Shown: piece after piece, positions 1 through 6,589 of the stretch
Layout: every line of letters begins with the position of its first letter
How positions within the stretch are numbered: position 1 is the first letter of the stretch
Origin: Roseovarius sp. UBA6217
GTDB lineage: Bacteria; Pseudomonadota; Alphaproteobacteria; Rhodobacterales; Rhodobacteraceae
Reading direction: 5' to 3'
NCBI GenBank assembly: GCA_002421985.1
Contig: DISF01000027.1
Coordinates: 1-8,597, forward strand
DNA length: 8,597 bases
Program-made: the position numbers and the translations under genes
Notes under the pieces: generated by a model
What the model saw: only the letters and a program-made list of their open reading frames with translations
Told to the model about the DNA's origin: nothing
The model's database searches: none

Positions 1-649
1 TGCCGAACATGACGCCGATCTTCATCCGGATCTGGTTGATGAATATCACCGTGCACTTGGTCCGGCTGATCGAGCCGGTGAGCTTGCGCATCGCCTGGCT
101 CATGAGGCGCGCGTGCACGCCCACGCTGCTGTCGCCCATTTCCCCCTCAAGCTCTGATTTCGGGGTGAGCGCGGCCACCGAATCGACGACGATGAGGCTC
201 ACGGCACCCGACCGCACCAGCGTATCCACGATCTCGAGCGCCTGCTCGCCGGTATCGGGCTGCGAGATCAACAACTCGTCAAGATCGACGCCAAGCTTGC
301 GCGCATAGATCGGATCGAGCGCGTGTTCGGCATCCACGAAGGCGCAAACGCCGCCCTTCTTCTGCTCTTCGGCCACGCAATGCAGCGTGAGCGTGGTCTT
401 GCCCGAGCTTTCAGGCCCGTAGATTTCGACCACGCGCCCCTTTGGAATACCGCCTATTCCCAGCGCGATATCGAGCCCGATGGAGCCGGTGGATGTGGAT
501 TCGATATCCGCGATGGGGTTGTCCCCCCCCAGCTTCATGATCGAGCCCTTGCCGAATTGCCGCTCGATCTGCGCGAGGGCGCTGTCGAGCGCCTTTTGCT
601 TGTCTGCCGTACGCTTGTTATCCATTGAAAGAAGATCTGCCGTTGCCAT
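1..649 (-). CDS. recA: RecA recombinase, N-terminal 216 residues (cut by window edge)
   Basis: DNA-dependent ATPase that forms filaments on single-stranded DNA, drives homologous recombination, and triggers LexA self-cleavage in the SOS response; cytoplasmic. The visible 216 residues are collinear with E. coli RecA with a 12-residue longer N-terminus. Walker A GPESSGKT lies at 78-85, the catalytic glutamate in VDAEHALDP at 108, Walker B (LIVVDS) ends near D156, and the NQIRMKIGVMFG segment leading into DNA-binding loop L2 is at 205-216, where the window ends. The ATG at 649 is preferred because GGAG (plus-strand 657-660) sits 7 nt upstream; an in-frame Met 24 nt further in has no such site. 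The gene is transcribed away from the sulfotransferase-like gene, and an SOS box lies 51 nt upstream of the start. A run of eight G in the coding strand (523-530) is in frame here. Identification is essentially certain; about 140 C-terminal residues are missing. Confidence 0.98.
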   Translation of the reverse strand, partial: MATADLLSMDNKRTADKQKALDSALAQIERQFGKGSIMKLGGDNPIADIESTSTGSIGLDIALGIGGIPKGRVVEIYGPESSGKTTLTLHCVAEEQKKGGVCAFVDAEHALDPIYARKLGVDLDELLISQPDTGEQALEIVDTLVRSGAVSLIVVDSVAALTPKSELEGEMGDSSVGVHARLMSQAMRKLTGSISRTKCTVIFINQIRMKIGVMFG

Positions 650-700
650 TGCGTCGCTCCGTTATTTCATACGCTGGGGAGGGCGGCAATGCCCGCCGAT

Positions 701-715
701 GTTCTTGACTTGTTC
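701..715 (-). promoter_or_regulatory. SOS box (alphaproteobacterial LexA operator) of recA
   Basis: The plus strand reads GTTCTTGACTTGTTC, an exact GTTC-N7-GTTC direct repeat; in the recA direction it is GAAC-N7-GAAC. This is the known alphaproteobacterial LexA motif, unlike the CTG-N10-CAG box of gammaproteobacteria. It lies 51 nt upstream of the recA start and overlaps a TATAGA hexamer (plus-strand 714-719), so LexA bound here would block the promoter. Motif and position are seen; LexA binding is inferred from the family. Confidence 0.85.
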
Positions 716-719
716 TATA

Positions 720-748
720 CTCATGGGGCAAATGATGCGCCATGACAA
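720..748 (-). promoter_or_regulatory. Tentative recA promoter
   Basis: In the recA direction TTGTCA (plus-strand 743-748) is a good -35 hexamer. Exactly 17 nt downstream comes CATGAG (720-725), a poor -10, and next to it TATAGA (714-719), a better hexamer at too long a spacing (23 nt). With either one, the start point or -10 falls inside the SOS box, which fits LexA repression. The exact -10 is unresolved. Confidence 0.35.
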
Positions 749-785
749 GGGGTAATCTTGGTGATGACAGTATCCCTGCAAGGCG

Positions 786-802
786 TTAACAATAGGTTGA
801 CA
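786..802 (+). promoter_or_regulatory. Possible -35 element overlapping a near-CtrA motif
   Basis: A perfect TTGACA hexamer (797-802) stands 41 nt before the TTG start of the sulfotransferase-like gene, but no recognisable -10 follows at 16-18 nt. The same stretch reads TTAAC-N6-TTGAC (786-801), one base from the CtrA consensus TTAA-N7-TTAAC. Either reading is weak alone; the promoter assignment to the downstream gene rests on position only. Confidence 0.22.
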
Positions 803-843
803 GTGATCTGGCACAGGTCGGCAAGGATTGGAACTTTCGGGAA

Positions 844-1485
844 TTGCTTATTTTTTCTCAACAAAACCTCGTCCTTCTCTCTGTGCCGAAGACCGGGAGC
901 ACCGCGTATGAGGCGGCGCTTGCCCCCCATGCGTCGATGGTGATCAGCGCCCCGCCCGAGCTCAAACACGCGCCGGTCTTTCGCTACAACCGCTTCTTCC
1001 GGCCCATGATCGAGCGCTTCATCGGTCCCGAACCGGATGTGGTCGCGGTGATGCGCGAACCGGTTGACTGGCTTGGAAGCTGGTATCGCTACCGCCACCG
1101 GGATACGCTCGCGGGACATCCCAACAGCACGGCCGGTGTGAGTTTCGACGCCTTTGTTGCTGCCTATTGCCGGGGCGACCCGCCGCCCTTTGCCCGCGTC
1201 GGCAGCCAGGCGAAATTTCTCGAGCCCCAGCGCAACGGCACGCGCGTCACACATCTGTTCCGTTTCGACGATCAGGACGGATTGCGCGGCTTTCTCGGAT
1301 CGCGGCTCGGGGTCGCCATTGAAACCGGGGTCTTCAATCGCTCGCCAGTGCTGGCGCTCGACCTGTGCGCGCAGACAGAGGCGCGCCTGCGCCGCAAGCA
1401 CGCCGCCGATTTCGCGCTTTATGACAGTATCGGGCCGGATGGGTATTACGTTCCGTCCGATCCGCCCCCGCGTCCCGTCACCTGA
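844..1485 (+). CDS. Sulfotransferase-like P-loop protein (often labelled gamma-glutamyl kinase)
   Basis: A 213-residue cytoplasmic protein with no signal peptide or membrane segment. Near the N-terminus PKTGST (15-20) matches the 5'-phosphosulfate-binding loop of PAPS-dependent sulfotransferases. MREP (70-73) followed by SWYRYR (79-84) resembles the 3'-phosphate-binding segment, and SQAKFL (121-126) resembles a segment of the Sulfotransfer_2 group. It is short for an active sulfotransferase, and no acceptor can be inferred. From memory, similar Rhodobacterales proteins are annotated as gamma-glutamyl kinase; nothing here resembles the ProB amino-acid-kinase fold. The TTG start is chosen because an in-frame stop lies 51 nt upstream with no ATG or GTG between, and the next ATG (931) would delete the P-loop. 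The ribosome site is weak (AAGGA at 823-827, 16 nt away). The gene is divergent from recA; its last 40 bp overlap the end of cckA on the other strand. Coding is likely; biochemical function is unknown. Confidence 0.8.
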   Translation: MLIFSQQNLVLLSVPKTGSTAYEAALAPHASMVISAPPELKHAPVFRYNRFFRPMIERFIGPEPDVVAVMREPVDWLGSWYRYRHRDTLAGHPNSTAGVSFDAFVAAYCRGDPPPFARVGSQAKFLEPQRNGTRVTHLFRFDDQDGLRGFLGSRLGVAIETGVFNRSPVLALDLCAQTEARLRRKHAADFALYDSIGPDGYYVPSDPPPRPVT

Positions 1486-3830
1486 ACAGGCGCACTGGCA
1501 GCGAAGGGCGCGGTGTCGTCCTTGCATTCGGCGGTCTTCGGTGCCAGCCTGTGCACAGTCTCGACAAGCTCGTCGAGAGAGAACGGTTTTGGAAGAAAAA
1601 CCGATTGTGGGATTCGCGCCTGCGCGTCGCCATATGTATCCTCGGCATAGCCGGACACGAAGACAACGGGCACGTCCGGGCGCGAGGCCACCGCCTTTTG
1701 CACCCAGCCCGGACCATCGAGCCCCGGCATCACGACATCGGTGACGAATACATCGATCTCGAGCGTCGCATCTCCGAGGATCTCAAGCGCGTCCTCGGCC
1801 GATCCCGCCTCGATCACGGTATAGCCCTTCAGTTGCAATGCGCGACTGGCAAAGGCACGAACCGGCACCTCATCCTCGACAAGCAGCACCGTGCCATGGC
1901 CGCGGCTTGCGCCGCAAGAGGCCGTTACACGCTCGGCCTGCACGGATTCGCGATGCGCATGAGCCGGAAACAAGAGCCGGAATGTCGTGCCTTTTCCCTC
2001 GACGCTATCGACGAAGATGAAGCCGCCGCTTTGCTTGACGATGCCGTAGACGGTCGAGAGGCCAAGACCGGTGCCCTGGCCGACGCGCTTGGTGGTGAAG
2101 AACGGCTCGAACACCTTGTCGATCTTGTCCGGCGCGATTCCGGTGCCTTGGTCGATCACCTCGACCGCGACGTAGCGACCGGGAGCCACCACCGCGCGAT
2201 CGCGGCGCAGAGGCTCGTCAACGGATATATTCTGCGTCACGATGCGGATAGTGCCCCCCTCGGGCATGGCATCGCGGGAATTGACCACGAGGTTCATGAT
2301 GACCTGCTCGAGTTGCCGCTTGTCGGCGCGGATCGCGTCAAGGCCCGGCTCGTGGATCAATTCCAGGGTGGTTCGTTCGCCGACAAGGCGGTTGAGCAAG
2401 TGCGTGAGGTCGGACAGGATGTCTCGCAGATCGAGGATGCGAGGGTGCATCGTCTGCTTGCGGGAATAGGCCAGCAACTGGCTGACGAGCGCGGCGGCGC
2501 GATTGGCATTCTGGTTGATCTGGATCAGGTCCGCATAATCCTGATCGGCAGGATCGTGGCGGAGCAAAAGCAGGTCGCAATGGCCGGTGATCGCGGTGAG
2601 AAGATTGTTGAAGTCATGCGCGATCCCACCCGCAAGCTGGCCGATTGCCTGCATTTTCTGGCTCTGGGCGAATTGCGCCTCGAGCGACTTGAATTCTGTC
2701 GCATCGGTGATGATGGCGATCAGCACCGGCTCGTCGCCATCGCGTGCACGGTTGAGCGCAACCTGCACGAATCTCTCGCTTTCCGAGTGCCGCACCCGGA
2801 GGAATTCCGGATGCACGGTTCCACGACCGGCGGCGGCATCTGCAATCCAGTCCGTCACCGGGCGGCCCAGACCCTCGAGCATCTCGGCAAGGCGCAGACC
2901 GTCGGTTGTCTCGCAGCCCAGAAGCGCACGGGCGGGGCCGTTCGACAGCCTTATCCCACCCCCGGTATCGAGCTTGAGCAGGGGGACGGGCAGATGATCG
3001 AAAAACGCCCAGCCGTCCATCGGTGCTGGATGGGCGTCCTCCCCCGGCAGAAAATACGCCTCGCGACGCCCGGCAATCCCCACGCGCTCGACAAAAAGAC
3101 ACTCAACCGGGCCATGCGGCGTGTTGACGCTACAGGTGGTCCCGGATCGCAGCTCAGCCGTGCCACAAGCCTCGTAGAGGGTGCGCACACGGGCACCTAT
3201 CAGATCGCGTGCCGCAGGGTTCATGTAGAGCACCGTGCCATTGCGCCCGAGCGTGACCATCGGTAGCGGATGTGCCTCGGGGTCACGAAGGGGCGGGTCG
3301 GCGGATTTCTCGACCCGCCAGACATAGTGCGCATCCCCCGCCCGATGCACCGCAAGGCGCATGTGCCCGGTGCGGGTCACGACATCCTCGCGTGCCGCGC
3401 CAATCGAGGCCGCGCGCGCTTCCATGCGAGACAGCAGCGGACCGGGATTGGCGAGATGCTCGCGCAGGGCCGCCGCCACTGTCTTGTTCTGCGCGGTCGT
3501 GAATTGCAGGCGCGCCGCACGATTGGCGAAAACGATCACCCCCTCGGCACCGGAGAGAAACAGCGGTTGCGAATCACGTTCGCTCAGGGCCGCCGCAGAC
3601 ACGAACGCCGCGCGCTGCCGCTCGGCGAGATGCCGGGTTACGCGCAGCCAGACCGCGACACAAAACAGCACGCCCCCGACCAGCCCCAGCAGCCATTGAG
3701 TACGACCGCCGCCGACCATCAGCCCGGCTGCGGCAAATCCCACCGCCGCAAGACCGATCACACCCGCACGCGACGCAAGCCGGGGATCGGCGCGCAGCCA
3801 GCTGCCCTCAGATGTCGTCAGGAATGCCAC
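1446..3830 (-). CDS. cckA: CckA-type hybrid sensor histidine kinase
   Basis: Inner-membrane hybrid kinase at the head of the CckA-ChpT-CtrA phosphorelay, which controls cell cycle in Caulobacter and motility, gene transfer agents and related traits in Rhodobacterales. The 794 residues show two membrane helices (about 21-40 and 46-64), PAS-like sensory regions (about 80-380), and a dimerization/phosphoacceptor domain with GGIAHDFNNLL (H405). The ATPase domain has N box NLVVNSRDAM (513-522), G1 DQGTGIAPD (560-568), FEPFFTTK (574-581) and GQGTGLGL (584-591). The C-terminal receiver has acidic pocket E652/D653, phosphoacceptor D698 (VTDVVMPG), S726 and K748 (PKPF). The H box and the whole kinase core are CckA-like. 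The GTG start is supported by GGAAGG 8 nt upstream and an in-frame stop 24 nt upstream; a nearby ATG is out of frame. The last ~30 residues after the receiver are low-complexity and overlap the convergent gene. Promoter and CtrA-type box lie upstream. Confidence 0.95.
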   Translation of the reverse strand: MAFLTTSEGSWLRADPRLASRAGVIGLAAVGFAAAGLMVGGGRTQWLLGLVGGVLFCVAVWLRVTRHLAERQRAAFVSAAALSERDSQPLFLSGAEGVIVFANRAARLQFTTAQNKTVAAALREHLANPGPLLSRMEARAASIGAAREDVVTRTGHMRLAVHRAGDAHYVWRVEKSADPPLRDPEAHPLPMVTLGRNGTVLYMNPAARDLIGARVRTLYEACGTAELRSGTTCSVNTPHGPVECLFVERVGIAGRREAYFLPGEDAHPAPMDGWAFFDHLPVPLLKLDTGGGIRLSNGPARALLGCETTDGLRLAEMLEGLGRPVTDWIADAAAGRGTVHPEFLRVRHSESERFVQVALNRARDGDEPVLIAIITDATEFKSLEAQFAQSQKMQAIGQLAGGIAHDFNNLLTAITGHCDLLLLRHDPADQDYADLIQINQNANRAAALVSQLLAYSRKQTMHPRILDLRDILSDLTHLLNRLVGERTTLELIHEPGLDAIRADKRQLEQVIMNLVVNSRDAMPEGGTIRIVTQNISVDEPLRRDRAVVAPGRYVAVEVIDQGTGIAPDKIDKVFEPFFTTKRVGQGTGLGLSTVYGIVKQSGGFIFVDSVEGKGTTFRLLFPAHAHRESVQAERVTASCGASRGHGTVLLVEDEVPVRAFASRALQLKGYTVIEAGSAEDALEILGDATLEIDVFVTDVVMPGLDGPGWVQKAVASRPDVPVVFVSGYAEDTYGDAQARIPQSVFLPKPFSLDELVETVHRLAPKTAECKDDTAPFAASAPVQVTGRGGGSDGT

Positions 3831-3838
3831 CTGCCGCG

Positions 3839-3844
3839 CCTTCC
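3839..3844 (-). promoter_or_regulatory. Ribosome binding site of cckA
   Basis: In the cckA direction GGAAGG stands 8 nt before the GTG at 3830. It decides the start: the only nearby upstream ATG (plus-strand CAT 3856-3858) is out of frame, and the cckA frame closes with TGA at 3857-3855. Confidence 0.7.
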
Positions 3845-3882
3845 GCCTTGACCCTCATCCCCGCGATCCTGCGGGCAAAGGT

Positions 3883-3898
3883 TTAAGGCAAACTTAAC
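3883..3898. promoter_or_regulatory. CtrA-type binding site upstream of cckA
   Basis: The plus strand reads TTAAGGCAAACTTAAC, a perfect match to the CtrA consensus TTAA-N7-TTAAC known from Caulobacter. It lies 53 nt upstream of the cckA start and overlaps the predicted -10 hexamer (3892-3897). No other exact TTAA-N7-TTAA was noticed by eye in the window. The motif is seen; CtrA binding and its sign (activation or repression) are inferred. Confidence 0.65.
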
Positions 3899-3920
3899 GA
3901 CACCGCGAAAATCACGTCAA
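3892..3920 (-). promoter_or_regulatory. Predicted cckA promoter
   Basis: In the cckA direction TTGACG (plus-strand 3915-3920) is followed after exactly 17 nt by TTAAGT (3892-3897). The -35 overlaps the stop codon of the upstream methyltransferase gene (3917-3919). The -35 matches sigma-70 well and the -10 only modestly; the CtrA-type box covers the -10. This would let cckA be transcribed independently of the upstream genes. Confidence 0.45.
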
Positions 3921-5101
3921 GGTTGATTAGAATCGTTCATTTCTCGACATAGCTGCGCGAGAAAAAATCCATCACCCGTTGCGCTGATCGGCCAGCGCCT
4001 CGAAAATACCGGTGTCCAGCCCGAATAATCACTTGAAAAACGCTCTACAACATGCTCGTTTTCCTCGATAAACACCGAGCAAGTGCAATAGATGAGCCGA
4101 CCGCCGGGTGCCACCAGAGCCGCCGCTTGCGCAAGGATATCGGCCTGCACACGGCCCAGATCGGCAAGGACCTCGGGCGTCAGCGCCCATTTTGCCTGCG
4201 GTCCGCGCCGCCACGTGCCGCTCCCCGAGCAGGGCACATCGCACAACACCGCGTCAAACGGCCCAAACGCGCACAATTCCTGCGTCTCGCAGAGCCGCAC
4301 CCGCGCCCCGGCGCGGCCCGCGCGCGCGGGCAGGTCGGACATGCGGCGCACCGAGGCATCATGGGCGAACCACTCGCCCTCGATCCGCGCCGCAAGCGCC
4401 AGCGTCTTGCCGCCACCACCGGCGCAATAATCGAGCACGCGCGCCCCCTCGGGGAGATCGAGCGCCTCCATAGCGGCTTGGCTGCTGGCATCCTGAAGCT
4501 CGACCGCGCCCGAGAGATAGAGAGGTGAGTTTGCGATTTTCCGTTCACCTTCCGTGACATGCAAGGCCATCGTGATGTCATCCACAGGCTGGCAAAGAAT
4601 ACCCTCCGCCGCCAATGCCGCCTGTGCCGCGTCGCGCGTCATCCGGCGCGCGTTCACCCGGAGCGTGACCGGTGCCCGGTGGCGCAGCCTCTCGGCGGCG
4701 CGCCCGGCCCCATCCCCAAGCGCGGCCTGAAACCGTGGCCAGAGCCAGTCCGGCAAATCGCGCGCCTCACCCTCTTCCGGTGCCCGCTCTGCGGCGCGCT
4801 CGGCCTCGGAAAGCGGCGGGGGCGCATGACCCTCGCCGGTGAAAAACGCATCAGGATCAATCCCCTGCCCGCGCAGGGCCCCGATGAGCAACGCCCGCCC
4901 GTCATCGCCTCCGCCAAGCGCAGCAGAAGAGCGCCGGCGCCGCAGCACATCGAAGACATGATCGCGCACCGCCGCGCGATCCCCCGAGCCGGCATAGCGC
5001 GCGCCGCGCGCCCAGTTGGTCAGCGCGCGTTCGGCGGGCATCCCGCCCTGGATCGCATCGATCACGCCGATCGCCGCCGCCACGCGTGCGCCCGGCGTCA
5101 T
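3917..5101 (-). CDS. RsmB/NOP-family rRNA cytosine-C5 methyltransferase
   Basis: SAM-dependent RNA m5C methyltransferase of the RsmB/Sun/NOP family, expected to methylate a 16S rRNA cytosine (C967 in E. coli) before subunit assembly; cytoplasmic. In the 394 residues, the SAM-binding loop LDYCAGGGGKT is at 223-232, the motif IV cysteine in CDVPCSGSG at 291, and the catalytic motif VI cysteine in YCTCS at 341. The N-terminal ~140 residues are helical and arginine-rich and correspond in place to the RNA-binding NusB-like domain of RsmB, but I cannot recognise a clear NusB sequence, and the protein is shorter than the ~430-residue E. coli enzyme. Motif I is DYCAGGGGKT, not the usual D-CAAPGGKT form, so this may be a separate subfamily with a different target base. 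The ATG at 5101 has AGGTGG 4 nt upstream. It follows guaB after 36 nt, likely in the same transcript. Family is firm; the exact rRNA target is not. Confidence 0.92.
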   Translation of the reverse strand: MTPGARVAAAIGVIDAIQGGMPAERALTNWARGARYAGSGDRAAVRDHVFDVLRRRRSSAALGGGDDGRALLIGALRGQGIDPDAFFTGEGHAPPPLSEAERAAERAPEEGEARDLPDWLWPRFQAALGDGAGRAAERLRHRAPVTLRVNARRMTRDAAQAALAAEGILCQPVDDITMALHVTEGERKIANSPLYLSGAVELQDASSQAAMEALDLPEGARVLDYCAGGGGKTLALAARIEGEWFAHDASVRRMSDLPARAGRAGARVRLCETQELCAFGPFDAVLCDVPCSGSGTWRRGPQAKWALTPEVLADLGRVQADILAQAAALVAPGGRLIYCTCSVFIEENEHVVERFSSDYSGWTPVFSRRWPISATGDGFFLAQLCREMNDSNQP

Positions 5102-5137
5102 GTGCCCACCTGAACTATGGCTTGCAATGCTCTGATA

Positions 5138-6589
5138 TTACGAACTAATCCGATAATTCGGTGCCTCGCGGGTGATCTGCACATCATGGACATGGCTTTC
5201 CTTGAGACCGGCCCCGGAAATGCGCACGAATTGGCAATCCCGGCGCATTTCCTCTATCGTGGCGCAGCCGGTATAGCCCATCGCCGCGCGCAGGCCCCCG
5301 ACAAGCTGATGGAGCACCGTGCTCGCCGGGCCCTTGTAGGGCACCTGCCCCTCGATCCCCTCGGGCACCAGCTTGTCGCTGGCGGCATCCATCTGGAAAT
5401 AGCGATCCGCCGAGCCGCGCGCCATTGCGCCAATGCTGCCCATGCCGCGATAGGCCTTGAACGAGCGGCCCTGGTAGAGGATCACCTCGCCGGGGCTCTC
5501 ATCGGTGCCCGCAAGCATGGAACCCACCATCGCGCAGGACGCGCCCGCCGCAATCGCCTTGGCGAAATCGCCCGAGAACTTTATGCCGCCATCGGCGATC
5601 ACCGGCACGTCGCCCGCCGCCGCCGCGCTGTCCATGATCGCGGTGAGTTGTGGCACGCCCACACCGGCGACGATCCGCGTGGTGCAGATGCTGCCCGGCC
5701 CGATGCCCACCTTGACGGCGTCGGCGCCTGCGTCGATGAGCGCGCGGGTGGCCTCCCCGGTGGCCACGTTTCCGGCCACGATCTGCACCTCGTTGGAGAT
5801 CGCCTTGGCGCGCTCGACCGCGCGCGCCACGCCCTCGGAATGGCCATGCGCGGTGTCGATCACCACCATGTCCACGCCCGCCTCAACGAGCGCCTGCGTG
5901 CGCTCGAACCCGGCATCGCCCACGGTCGAGGCCGCAGCCACCCGCAACCGGCCAAGCCGGTCCTTGCAGGCCGTGGGGTTGAGCACCGCCTGCTCTGAAT
6001 CGCGCAGCGTCAAGAGCCCGGTAAGCTTGCCCTTCCCGTCGGTGACCAGAAGTTTCTCGATCCGCCGCGCCTTCATCAGCGAGCGCGCCTCGTCGCGGTC
6101 GGCAGGCTCGCGCAGGATGGCGAGGTTCTCGGAAGTCATCATCACGCGCACCGGCGTGTTCTCGTCCTCGGCAAAGCGCATGTCGCGATTGGTGACGATG
6201 CCCACCACATGACCCGCCTCATCCACCACCGGAAAGCCGGTGACATTGTAACGCTCCTGAAGCGCCTTGGCATCGGCCAGCGTCTGTTCGGGGCGCAGCG
6301 TGATCGGGTTGTAGACGATACCGCTCTCGAAGCGCTTGACGCGGCGCACTTCGCGGGCCTGTTCCTCGACCGAGAGATTGCGGTGGATCACGCCCATCCC
6401 GCCCATCTGCGCCATGGAAATGGCCATGCGCGCCTCGGTCACCGTGTCCATCGCCGAACTCAGGAGCGGAATGTTCAGGGCGATGTCGCGGGTGACCCAG
6501 GTGCGCGTATCGGCCGTGCCGGGCAGCACCGAGGATGCCGCGGGCACCAGCAGAACATCGTCAAAGGTGAGTGCCTCGCGAATTTCCAT
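5138..6589 (-). CDS. guaB: Inosine-5'-monophosphate dehydrogenase
   Basis: Oxidises IMP to XMP with NAD+, the committed step of guanine nucleotide synthesis; a cytoplasmic tetramer/octamer. The 483 residues are full length for a bacterial enzyme. The N-terminus MEIREALTFDDVLLVP is the usual GuaB start. The Bateman module of two CBS domains, which senses adenine/guanine nucleotides, occupies about 95-205. The catalytic loop GPGSICTTR carries C302; IADGGI (331-336) and GSM (356-358) hold the IMP phosphate, and the mobile flap has the DRYFQ arginine-tyrosine pair (396-397). The frame stays open to an ATG at 6865, but the extra 92 residues are yidD read in the wrong frame, and the ATG at 6589 has GGAG 7 nt before it. 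Its first 29 nt overlap the 3' end of yidD; the methyltransferase gene follows after 36 nt. No purine riboswitch or convincing separate promoter was seen, so expression is probably coupled to the upstream genes. Confidence 0.97.
   Translation of the reverse strand: MEIREALTFDDVLLVPAASSVLPGTADTRTWVTRDIALNIPLLSSAMDTVTEARMAISMAQMGGMGVIHRNLSVEEQAREVRRVKRFESGIVYNPITLRPEQTLADAKALQERYNVTGFPVVDEAGHVVGIVTNRDMRFAEDENTPVRVMMTSENLAILREPADRDEARSLMKARRIEKLLVTDGKGKLTGLLTLRDSEQAVLNPTACKDRLGRLRVAAASTVGDAGFERTQALVEAGVDMVVIDTAHGHSEGVARAVERAKAISNEVQIVAGNVATGEATRALIDAGADAVKVGIGPGSICTTRIVAGVGVPQLTAIMDSAAAAGDVPVIADGGIKFSGDFAKAIAAGASCAMVGSMLAGTDESPGEVILYQGRSFKAYRGMGSIGAMARGSADRYFQMDAASDKLVPEGIEGQVPYKGPASTVLHQLVGGLRAAMGYTGCATIEEMRRDCQFVRISGAGLKESHVHDVQITREAPNYRISS

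Noticed and set aside
723..755. A 10-codon open frame starting at ATG 723 in the recA upstream region
   Set aside because: It has no ribosome site and no recognisable leader-peptide features, and it lies in the recA promoter region.
721..1527. A 268-codon open frame on the minus strand opposite the sulfotransferase-like gene
   Set aside because: The plus-strand frame has recognisable P-loop motifs; the antisense product is a featureless Arg/Ala/Gly-rich sequence with no homology I can recognise.
1551..3266. A 571-codon open frame on the plus strand opposite cckA
   Set aside because: It lies wholly inside the conserved catalytic and receiver regions of cckA, its product has no recognisable motif, and GC-rich codon bias commonly keeps antisense frames open.
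3861..3897. A terminator between the methyltransferase gene and cckA
   Set aside because: The possible stems (CCGC/GCGG at 3861-3874, TTAAG/CTTAA at 3883-3897) are only 4-5 bp, with no U tract; the second is better explained by the CtrA-type box.
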